Below are positions 24,214 through 33,880 of a stretch of 64,000 nt of DNA, piece after piece. Origin of the DNA: Asterella californica (lineage: Eukaryota; Streptophyta; Marchantiopsida; Marchantiales; Aytoniaceae). The position numbers and the translations under genes are program-made. The stretch is from assembly GCA_036924285.1 (NCBI GenBank), contig JAYKYS010000001.1, positions 14,967,501 through 15,031,500 on the forward strand, read 5' to 3'. The notes under the pieces are model-generated. The model worked only from the letters and a program-made list of their open reading frames with translations, did not search any database and was not told where the DNA came from. Position 1 is the stretch's first letter. Each line of letters begins with the position of its first letter.

Positions 24214-24966
24214 GCTTGTCTGACAAGATTCTAGCCTTAAACCTAGAGGTAAATTGTACGTCACTCACATTATCTTGACCAATTGCCCAGCTAATCGTCT
24301 TTGGGCTAGTATCCACTGTGACAATGACAGACCTTCCACACCCATAGTCTACTCTTTTCAACACAGATGGAGACTTTAGAGTCTCCTTCCACCTATTCAT
24401 AGCTTCATGATGGATTGAAGTCCATACAAACTCTTACTCTTCCTCAATAATACATACAAAGCCTCCGCAACATGAGCATAATGAGGAATGGATAAGCGGT
24501 AAAATACACGTTCTTAGAAAACATAGAACCTCTATGAGATTTGTACAGTTTGTCATCTAAGCTATAGCGTCAACTTTCTCTAGATTTGGTTGTCTTCCAA
24601 AAGCACCACACAAATGACCAACCACTAAAATCTCTAGCACATCAAACTTGGACTTAACACCTGACAAGGTGAGATATACCTCCTCTAGATGAGTCAACAT
24701 ACGCTCTACATCCCTGATATGATTTACAACAAACCTCCTACATCCATTCGCAAGCACTACATCATTCTTGTCCTCAACTGCGCAACCTTTTTTATAGGAA
24801 TATCATCTAGAAATGGAATGATAACTTCAGGTACAAACTCTCATAATATCTTATGCATCGCATTTTGCATATGAGCTATTGAGTTCATCGCTCCTTGAGG
24901 TACAGTACACATCCACATGAATCTCCAAGGTGTATGCATGGTGATCAGATCGCTATTCTCGACAAT

Positions 24967-26770
24967 TGTAGTGTCTCAAGATTTCTCCTTTAATCCATTT
25001 AGCATAAAAGATATCGTTCTCACAGAGGATTTGCACAAATATCTGCACAAATATTTACGTCATGAGTTCTTTTGCTCGAGCATCTGCTTCTTCCCGCTAC
25101 GTCTTCTCTGTTGCGGCTTGTACTTCCACGGCTTCCTTGAGTGCCTTCCATGTCGTCTTCTCTTCTGTGAGAGAGGTGATCTTACCTTTGACTCGCAGAA
25201 CCTCCTGGTCACGTTACTGTAGACGTGCCTGCAACTCCTGGTTGCTCTTCCTTAACTGTGTTGACTCCTTGGCAGAAGCGGCTGCTTCCGTCTTGTACTT
25301 TGCTGCAAGCTTCTCCGTGGTGCGGAGGTTGGCTTCCAGCGTGTCTATCTTCTTCTGGACCTCTTCCTACTGCATCAATGTGCATAGACTGAATCCAGGT
25401 CGTAGTGGCTTCTCCTGAGCCATCGCACGCTTCTCCACCAACTCCATGGCTGGCAAGATCTCCGACTGGAAGAAGGCGCTGACTTCCTCCAACCTTCTTC
25501 CTGCAGAAGACAGGTTCATCCCCATGAATCGATCGGAGGTGTCTTCTCTATCTTCCAGAGACAAAGATGCCTCTTCCACCACTGTGATCTTCTGCTTCTG
25601 CGCGTGAGAAGACACTACTCTTCTCATCTTCCGGGGTGGAAGTTCTCTTCCTACTACAAGAGCGGTTCTCTTCGCTGCGCTTCCTCGAGTCGCAGTCGGA
25701 ATGTCAACGCATACTTCAGCTTCTGGAGTCTTCGGAAGACTCTCTGTAGTTGCAGAAGTTGTCTTCTGCGTGACCTTAGTGCTCAGTGTCTTCTCTTGGG
25801 AATCCGACTCTAATCTAGAATGAATGATCGGAAAAGAGGTACTCTTCCTAGGTACACTCCTAGGCCCCATCTTCCTCGGTGGTGATGCGTCTTCTGTACC
25901 ACTTGAGTCATCTTCTCGCATCAGAAGCGTCTTCTGATGAGTGCTTGATCTCGTCTAAGGCACTAAAGTGGGAAGAGGAGTCACGGCCGCTGCTCGATCT
26001 TCCTCTCCCGAAGTCTCTTCCTTCACCTCGCACTGTCCTGTTGGTCCATATCTCGTCAACTGATCTCCTGTCAGATCCCCCTTGGACGCATATAGATAGC
26101 AGAAGAACGGGATGAGGTGCCCTCCTGCTGGGTTGCTCAAGTACACTAACTTTGCCTGGATGTAAGCGTGGGAGAAGGCACTCCAATTGATGGGCAGTCC
26201 CTCCCAGACGGCTTTCAAGAACTCCACGTCTTGATCTCCTAGGTATCTCGTCTTCTGCGCTTTCTCCTTGGGAAAGAGATGAAGAAATAGTTTCACCAGA
26301 AGACGCTTCCGCGGCTCCCGGTAAGCTTCGACCTTCCATCCATTCCTCCCCTGTCTATTTTTCAGGAAGAGACAAGTCGTGCTTCCAGACATATGCCACT
26401 TCTCTGAGATCATCGGTAAGATCTTCTTCTCGAGCTCGTACCCTCGATTCTCAGATTCTGATCTGTGAAAAGCCTTGCGCCATCACTCCACCGTTCAGGA
26501 AGACGATCTTCCACGAGCGACCCCTGCCTTCACAAGTACAAGGTTACGCGGAGGCAGTGTTGTTCAAACCTCCTCTAGAAGACCCTGATCCGCAAGGTTC
26601 CAATCCCACCGGAAGAAGTCGAGACCCAACTCCTTGATGAAGGGTTTGGCCTCTGCTAATTCTGCGACGGATAACACCAACCCTCGAGGATGCATCGACA
26701 TACTTCGAGCTTCTGTTACACTAAGCCACACGTACTTGCTATAAGCCGAAGGCTCAGTCCTTCCCAAGTC
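24967..26770 (-). pseudogene. Plant retroelement ORF1-like remnant, with coiled-coil tail
   Basis: Minus-strand reading from 26767 down gives KELGLDFFRWDWNLADQG, then after breaks (26413-25955) EFLKAVWEGLPINWSAF, SHAYIQAKLVYLS and LIPFFCYLYASKGDL. This resembles the 'putative plant transposon protein' domain found in some long plant gypsy elements. A Ser/Lys-rich stretch follows (25921-25367), then a region rich in Lys, Glu, Ala and Leu (to about 25060) that looks like coiled coil. Several stops and frame changes break it. The left edge at 24967 starts tgtagtg and abuts RE4; a similar end abuts RE5 at 63668. Family assignment is tentative. Confidence 0.45.
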
Positions 26771-26779
26771 TTCACAGTC

Positions 26780-28600
26780 TAGCTTCCACTCTCAGAAGAC
26801 GAATCTAGTCTTCCAGAAGACAGCTATTCCGTCTTCCGGGATTCTAACAGTGCTTCCTAAGTAGCTCTCGTCTTCCGAGCTATATCTAAACAATCCTAAC
26901 TAAGCAAGGCATCGCATGGATTCCTCAGAAAACAACCCACCTTGCATTTCATCCTACTTCATAACAGAAGATACAAGATTCGTGAGAAGTAGAGTGTATG
27001 AGGTTCAGAAGATGGTTGTGGACTTCTGCGATGACAATGACCTCTAGGAAGAATCCCGGGACAGCTTCTGGTTGATTGACGTACTCAGAAGATTTCTCGC
27101 AGCCAAGCTTCTCATCACTGGTCTCACTTGTCTTCGGCTTCCGACACACAATCTAACCTCTCAACAGACACGGAACGTTCATACTATGTTCTTCTGACTC
27201 CTCACCTCTCATACACATGCACAAGAAGCTTGCTGTATGACGAGAAGACATGACCCTCGACCATTCTCTCCAGATTCTGCCAGCAAGGCTTCTCACAACT
27301 CTCTTCTAAGTTCAGGAAGAAGAAGGAATAGACTGCTATAGGTCAGACAGAAGAGATCCGTAAAAGACCCTCACGTTTTCTCGCGCATTCTGCCAACCTT
27401 CTAGTCTCTCTAGGAAGATGTGGATTTGAGAAGACGGGAAGATTGGGAGGCACAAACTTGATTCTCAATTTCCAGCTTCTCGAAACAACAATCAACTCAC
27501 AAGCTCACTCAGGATTCGTACCAAGCTTCTCTCAACACAAATTTCAATCAAATCCAATCTTGATACACATTGCAAACAGTCGTCTTCCGAAGACGTTCAG
27601 ACATTCAGAAGCGTCTTCCGAAGATGTTCAGATCTTCAGAAGTGTCTTTTGTTCATGGGTTGAGAACAGAGGTGTGGTAAGGTAAAGAAATTGATAGTCA
27701 AGTGATCGAGTTTAAGAATGAGAGATGGAGAAGCTCGATTCCAACTTGAGAAGAAGTGGGAAGATGGCTACCAAAAATTGGTCAGTGCTTCCGCACCAAA
27801 TTTTTGTAGAAGAAAGTTCAGGATAGGGAAATCGATCGATGAGCTTCCTGCAAATAAGCGGAGAAGTGCGGGGGGCATCAATTCAAAGACGGGAAGCAGT
27901 GAGAAAAGAGGAAAGAACACGGGAAGAACCTCAGTTGCTTCTGGCTGCTTCTGTTGCGCTTTCAGTCTTCTGTGCGCTTCCGATCGTCAATCCCAACTCC
28001 AATGTGACACCACGAACCTGCTCCTGTCGTCAATCTTGAGCTGCGTCTCTCTGCTGCTACAATCGATTCTTGCTCCTCTGTCTAAGCTTCTCTCTGGTTC
28101 TTAATCAGCCCTCGATGTCTACTTCTTGAAATCCACAAGGATTCCTTCAGCTCGACTGTGCTTCTAACTAGTAAAATCGATCGCGCTCTCTCTCTCTCTT
28201 GTCTCAATTCAATCCTATGAGTTCTCAATTTCACTCTCCTTGCTTCCACGACATACTTCAATATCCCGATTGCAATCGATCTCTAAGACGCAGTCGTCCT
28301 TCAACGCGGGAAGCAGGCGACCAACTTCGTACTAATGCGCCTTGTCCCGTATCTTCCCTATGTTTTAGGTTAATGCTTTTGGTTATCCTATATTATCTAC
28401 CCTTCGATGATGTAGCACGTGGTTGGTATCTCCGGAGACACAGTCATCGTCTTCAGGAAGATGTCCGTCTTCCGTCTTCTGTCTTCTATCTTTCGGAAGA
28501 CATGATGGAGAAGACGTATTCCCGGAAGATGTCCGTCTTCCGTCTTCCGAAGAAGTCAACTTTTCCTTTACAAAAACTCCTTAAGATCATCTTCCTCTAA
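26780..28600. repeat. GTCTTC/GAAGAC-rich tract
   Basis: Very dense GTCTTCC, GGAAGAC and AGAAG words on both strands. Some are in short direct repeats, for example gtcttccgaagacgttcaga (27582) against gtcttccgaagatgttcaga (27613), and ggaagatgtccgtcttccgt at two places near 28460 and 28527. Plus-strand frames of 128 and 133 codons exist here but show no domain. By location it may be LTR or leader of the element holding the ORF1-like remnant, or the 3' LTR of RE7. Confidence 0.5.
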
Positions 28601-28692
28601 GCAAGGTGTAATCTTAAGTAATTAAGCTAATTCAATTACATAGTTACGTTATTAACTTAAAAAATTTAAAAAAATCTTCAATCCTGCAAATT

Positions 28693-28741
28693 GTGGGCAC
28701 CACATACGCCCACCCTCACATGTTTGCGTCTCCGCAAACAT
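28693..28741 (-). promoter_or_regulatory. Two hairpins 3' of the RE7 integrase stop
   Basis: In the sense (minus) strand a 9-bp perfect stem atgtttgcg/cgcaaacat encloses a GAGA tetraloop (28720-28741), a GNRA-type loop. A second stem gtgggc/gcccac (28693-28713) follows 6 nt later. They lie about 20-70 nt after the integrase stop codon at 28761-28763, in the 3' untranslated part of RE7. Confidence 0.65.
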
Positions 28742-28760
28742 CAGAGCTTTCCGCTCACAC

Positions 28761-28945
28761 CTAATATTTCTTGACGCGCCATCCATTAACACGAGTGGTC
28801 ATCAAGGTACCATCTAGCTCTTCTAGTTGTAAGGAATCATTGTCGAAGACCTCCAAGACTCGATAAGGACCCATCCAGCGAAGATGAAACTTCCCAGAGA
28901 ATTTCAGATGCCTGTTGTCGTATAGAAGAACCAAGTCTCATCCGT
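28761..28945 (-). pseudogene. RE7 gypsy integrase, C-terminal piece (GPY domain)
   Basis: The minus strand reads DLVLLYDNRHLKFSGKFHLR, then WMGPYRVLEVF, ELDGTLM and NGWRVKKY, then a stop at 28761. This is the GPY/F domain that ends many Ty3/gypsy integrases. It is the last of three pieces of one gene. The preceding piece lies at 37651-38044, separated by RE1, which left a ccgt duplication at 28942-28945 and 37651-37654. One frameshift (or a TGA) lies close to the join. Confidence 0.85.
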
Positions 28946-30317
28946 TGTCGGAGTGTGATCCGTCTACCTAGGAAAGCGCCGGGCTTCTGGCTGTGGTTGT
29001 TTACTCAAGAGGTTGGCTTTCAGGTCACAACAGGAGCTATAAACACTCACACAAGAGTGTAGGATCCTCTGATATGCTCAAAAGCGAAATTTAGGTCTCA
29101 CTGGTAGTAATAGGCTTAAGCGGTGAACTTTGACACTCAAAGAGAGGAAACCTATGAAGGTTTAGACCTCTAAACTTCCCCTACATGCAAATGAGGTACT
29201 ACTGAACTCACAGACGAAGTTTCAACCTGAGATCAAATTCTGACACGGAGATATGAACAGAAAAGTTCTGAATAAGAGAATTATGGCAATTTCTGGTACC
29301 TAGACAGCTATTCAGACATAGAACAGAGAATTGGCTCGATGAATTTCAAATCTTCTCACAGTATTTGAAGTCTACAGGATGCTGAACATCCCTGTGAAGT
29401 TGGGACTCCTGAATGTTTGTAGAACTCCAGATCTCCTTCTCTAAAGTCGCTGCTCTAGATTAAGAGCTTTTCAGACCCCCTCTGCTTCAGCGGCCGCCCT
29501 GAATTACTCAATTACTCAAATGATACAAAACTTTTTGGACAGTCGTAGCCCTCCTGACAGTGAACGCAACCACGAAGTTTTGAAGTGATTTCCTCAATTC
29601 TGCTGCAATTGGCACCGAAAACCCCAAAATCAACAAAAGTGACGCAGTTTTGGCACAATCCGAACTTCAATTGGGCATAACTCCTTGTTTATTGATCCAA
29701 ATCGAGCAAAAATTTCACTGACAGTGCTTGGCACGACGAGCTCTCTCTTCCTGTGTTCTCAGATTTCGAAGATACCTCACCAAAAACTCGAACTCCACTC
29801 TAGAGCTCTGTTTCTAAACTTAGAGTTTTACAAAAGACAAAAATGGACCAATGGGAGTTCATAGCTCCACTTGACTGTCCTTTTGTGCCTTAAACTACCT
29901 GGTAACTTTTCTACACTCATAGGCTACCACGTCAAGCCCCCTAGAGTGCCAGCGTAAAACTTAAACTACCTAAAACGACACATAGCTCCGAAAAATAACT
30001 TAAATCAACTAGAAAGTGTGCATGGATGACAAGTAAGTACAACCCATGAGCTCAAACCCCTATCAGCATGGAAACCCTAAGTTATGTACATTGAACGTCA
30101 TAGACAAGTAAGAAGTCACTTGCACAAGCGCACAAATGCTTGAACAAGATAACTAACATACTATCAGCCTACTAGGACTCAAAATAGTGTTAACACCATA
30201 TGCAAAGGTGTCAAACATATACATAAAGGGCTAGAAGTAATATGAGCTAACTTCTAGAACTACCAAACCTAAGCGTCGGAGTAGAAGTCAAACATGTAGC
30301 CGCCAAGTAGCGCGACA
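28946..30317 (-). repeat. RE1 3' LTR
   Basis: 1372 bp, equal in length to its partner at 36279-37650. On the plus strand it runs tgtcggagtgtgatcc to gtagcgcgaca, giving canonical TG...CA ends. No conserved ORF is apparent in it, unlike the RE2 LTR. Confidence 0.95.
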
Positions 30318-30355
30318 TCCACTCCCTCTGAACCTGCACATCCTCCGGTATGTGC
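30318..30355 (-). promoter_or_regulatory. RE1 polypurine tract and upstream stem-loop
   Basis: The sense strand reads GGTTCAGAGGGAGTGGA directly before the 3' LTR, a typical polypurine tract. Upstream, gcacat and atgtgc (30336-30355) pair around loop ACCGGAGG. The equivalent stem in RE3 carries compensatory changes. Confidence 0.85.
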
Positions 30356-30437
30356 CAGACCCAGATCAAGACTCTTCAGCTTCAGCTTCAAATTCATCTT
30401 CAACCTCCATTGAGTCTTCAGCTTCATCCTCAGCAAG

Positions 30438-33400
30438 CTATGCAATGTTCTGGTCGTCCCCTCTCCTTCTAAAGAGCTTGATTCTCTTCCCTGCGACTGG
30501 TATCTTGAGCACTGCACCATCTAACTCTCTCAAAGAGTATGTGGCATTATCATAAACTTCTAACACCACATAAGGTCCGAACCATCTCTTGGAAAACTTT
30601 CTGATAGCGCTATGCTGATTATCAAGACTACTATCATAGACTAACACCCAATCACCTTCCTTAACTGGTTTGGGTCGTAATCTATGCGTTCTATCAAATC
30701 TGCCTTTGTTTCTCTCTCTAGCAGTCTTCAACCTTTCCACAGCTTTGGCAACATCCTCAGGTCTCCGTTCTAACTACTGGATCCTTAATGCAAGAAGATC
30801 CTCCGTACTTCTACCATCTTCCCATGGTAAAACATTCCAAGTAGGCACAACCTCCTCAATCGGCATCACAGGTTTTTGTCCTAGTATCAATTCTGCTGGC
30901 ATGTAACCTGTAACGGTACTATGAGTTGTACGGTCTGCCCATAAAGCAAAAGGTAGCAGTCTAGGCCATTCACGGATCTTACCCTTGCAAGCTTTTACCA
31001 AAGCTTTGATGATTGGCGGATGACCTCGTTCGCTCTTGCCATTCCCTTCAGGATTGTAAGCAGTGGTTAACGCCAACTTGATTCCCAATCGTTTGAAGAA
31101 CTCAACTGCTTCTTGTGAATCCAGCTCACCCCTATCTGCAGTGATCTTCCCCACACACCCATACCTACAAATAACATCTTCAAGTAGAAAGCGGCAGACA
31201 CTAGCAGTGGTCTTCGTCCTCAGAGCACGGCCTTCGACTTGGTTAGATAGATCTTCTCTAGCCAAGACTAGATACCTCATTTGTCCAAGCCCAAATGGCA
31301 TAGTTACCAGATCAACTACCCATTTATAATGAATGGCTAAAGGATAAGTAGGATGCAATCCATCACAATGACGTACGTTGGAATACATCTGGCAGGGTAT
31401 ACAGGATGAAACAAATTGTACTACATCCTTATACATACCCTTCCACCAATACTTCTCCTTCATCTTGGCAAATGTTGCCCAAACTCCTCTATGACCGGCC
31501 CATAGACTCTCATGGAACTCCTTGATCAGCTTCTGCTGCAATTCCAAGTCACATACCACCCGCTGCGATATACCTCCTTGTAGCTTAGGGCGCTTCCATA
31601 GATGTCCTCAATGTAAAAAGTACCCATAAGCTGTTCTACGGATCCTCTTGAAATCTGCATCAGACCAGCCTTCTTGCCTTTCCAATGAACTTAAATAGCG
31701 CCCAAGATCCAACCACTCGCCATCATACACAGTTTCCTCAAAAAACTCCAACGAGGCTGCAAAACAGCTTCTATCCCTTCTAGCAAGAGCACTAGAATAG
31801 AACTCTGTTCCCACATCCTCCTGATCATCTATCATTTCTTTCTCATCGTAATATCTAGCCCTTGATAACATATCTGCCACAAGATTATCCTTCCCTGCAA
31901 TATGTCTAAACTCTGGGTTCAAGGACTTGATATATGCTATCCACCTCAACATAGCAATATCTGGAGTTGTACAGCTAGTGATCATTCCCAAGAGAGGTAA
32001 ACAATCCGTCTCCACAACCACATGTGCTCTTATCAAGTATTCTTTGTCACTTTTCATCGCAGTAACTACTCCCCATAGCTCTCTCTTGACCTGAGGGTAG
32101 TCTCTCTGCCGTGAACTTAATACCTTAGCACCAAAACGCACCACATATCTATTTCCATCCTCATCGTCTTGTCCTACAGCCCATCCAATGCCAATAGGAC
32201 TAGTATCAACAGTAAGGATAACAGATCTACCCAACTCATATGTTACCTTCCGTAGAGTTGGCGGTGAAGCCAAAAGATCCTTCAACTTCCTCATAGATTC
32301 GCTTTGCTCCTCTTGCCACTGAAATCTTTGCCCCTTCCTCAGCAACTTGTACAACGGATCTGCTACATGTGCAAAGTGTGGAATCCATATATGATAAAAC
32401 ACACATGCACCTAGAAACCTTCTCACCTCGGTAACCGATCCACACGTCTCCTTCATTCTTCGAATGGCATCAACCTTGTTTAGACAAGGTTTCCGACCAT
32501 AAGATCCACATAGGTGCCCCACAATCAACACCTCTTGTTCTCCAAATACAGACTTTGCTCCTGATAAAGTCAAATGAACCTCCTCCAGTCGACTCAATAT
32601 CTTATCGCAGTCAACTATATGATCTGCAACAAACTTACGGCACCCCCTCTGATCCATTACCTCATTCTTCTCCTCCTCAGCACATCCTTTGATCGGCACA
32701 TCATCAAGGAATGGCATAGTTTTTTCAGGAATGAAATCCCTCAAAACTTTATTCATGCCATTCATCATATGTGCTACAGAATTGGTAGCACCTTGTGGCA
32801 AGATGCACATCCTTAGTAATCCCAAAGGTGTCCTCATTGTAGTCAAGTCTCTACTCTCAGAGGATAATTGAAACTGATCATAACCTGAATATAAGTCTCC
32901 CATCGAATAGATAGCACGACCAGCAAAAGCCTCTGCAAACTCGTCTACAATAGGTCCTATACCCATATTCCTGATAGTCACCTTGTTAACTGGCTGCATA
33001 TCTTGGATAAATCTCAAAGCTCCACTCTTCTTCGAAACAGTAAACCATCTACTAGAGTAGGGAGCTATAGACGGTTCCAAGATACCCATCCTAATCCTCT
33101 CATTGAGCAAGTCTATCAGCTTTGGTAGATGAGCTCTAGGCACAGGGATAGGACGTAGATTCCAAGGCACATGCGGTATAGTAAAGATTACCATAGGTGC
33201 AACTACACTTGGATCTACACATCCTACTTCATGTGACTCAAATGCAAACGCCTTACCATGCCTAGATAGCATCTCCTTGAAGCTCTTCTTCTCTTGCTCA
33301 GTAAGAAATCCATCACCTCCAATCCTCAGCTCCTTCAGTGTTGTTTTTGTGAACTGGTGCCCAATTCTTCTCGGTCCTCTGAGTGTCGGCTCTCGTGCAG

Positions 33401-33880
33401 CTTGCTCCATCTTCTGATTGTAATCGAGTGGTAAAGGCAAAGCCACTGGTTTGACTTTCTTTGCCACTGACTTGTACTTGGTCTCCACATACACCTCTTG
33501 CCGATCTATAAACTTATCAATTACATCATAAAGCTCCTTGGAGCTCACTCTCACCACTCTATCTACATCATCTGTAGAGCTTTCTAATATAGATTTCAAC
33601 TCCCCTATAGTATCTACCAAATATTGCTCTTCAAACACTCCAGATATGTATTCATCTCCTGCTAACTCTCCACTATCCCACAAAGATTGCTGTACACACT
33701 TCACATGTTGCCTCTCAAACCTCTTCAGATTCTCAACCTTCCTATAACACACTGATCCACATGACGTCAATCCTAAGAAGCTAGTGGATAAAGCTTCCTG
33801 CTCTACTGGATCAGGCGAGAATTCTATCTCTACTGTACCGTTGAAGTCTCGCTCTTCAATGGTACTCTGCCAAAACCCCT
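30438..33880 (-). pseudogene. RE1 pol: reverse transcriptase, RNase H, integrase
   Basis: Encodes the replication and integration enzymes of RE1. Order on the minus strand: N-terminal region starting near QSTIEERDF in the -1 frame relative to gag-protease; RT with YSSRWFTVSKKSGALRFIQD, LPQGATNS and the catalytic PFLDDVPIKGC (33000-32680); RNase H with TVDTSP, VKREL, ETDCLPLL and ADMLSR (32230-31860); integrase with HHCC finger (FHESLWAGH, CIPC), core acids in VVDLV, TADRGELD and KSERGH (31540-31020), and GPY (KRWFGPYVV, about 30590). A TGA at 31608 separates RNase H from integrase and a TAG at 30774 lies in the ILRIRQLERR-equivalent. An acidic tail follows. There is no chromodomain. The two stops make it formally broken. 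Confidence 0.9.

Larger units (their letters stand above)
21990..24966 (-). pseudogene. RE4 gypsy pol remnant (RT, RNase H, integrase)
   Basis: From high to low coordinates the minus strand gives RT fragments (24860-24560: VVNHIRDVERMLTHLEEVYL, then GHLCGAFGRQPNLEKVDAI), RNase H (24400-24180: VDYGCGRSVIVTVDTSPK) and integrase (23131-22580: zinc-finger CLHC, then DLVIMPP, RADREKLRASEV and SERGHPSIVQAL-like blocks with substitutions). A GPY-like domain and an acidic tail follow (22440-22000). Frameshifts and stops are frequent. RT upstream of the ESRDLTTMRT-equivalent motif, and all of gag-protease, are missing, cut at 24967. A 536-bp direct duplication lies inside. Confidence 0.85.

Noticed and set aside
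27718..28600. Plus-strand open frames of 128 and 133 codons as host genes
   Set aside because: They lie in the GTCTTC-rich low-complexity tract, have no domain and overlap other frames; composition alone can keep them open.
31063..31329. Plus-strand open frames opposite the gypsy pol genes
   Set aside because: They are antisense shadows of conserved RT, RNase H and integrase codons on the minus strand.
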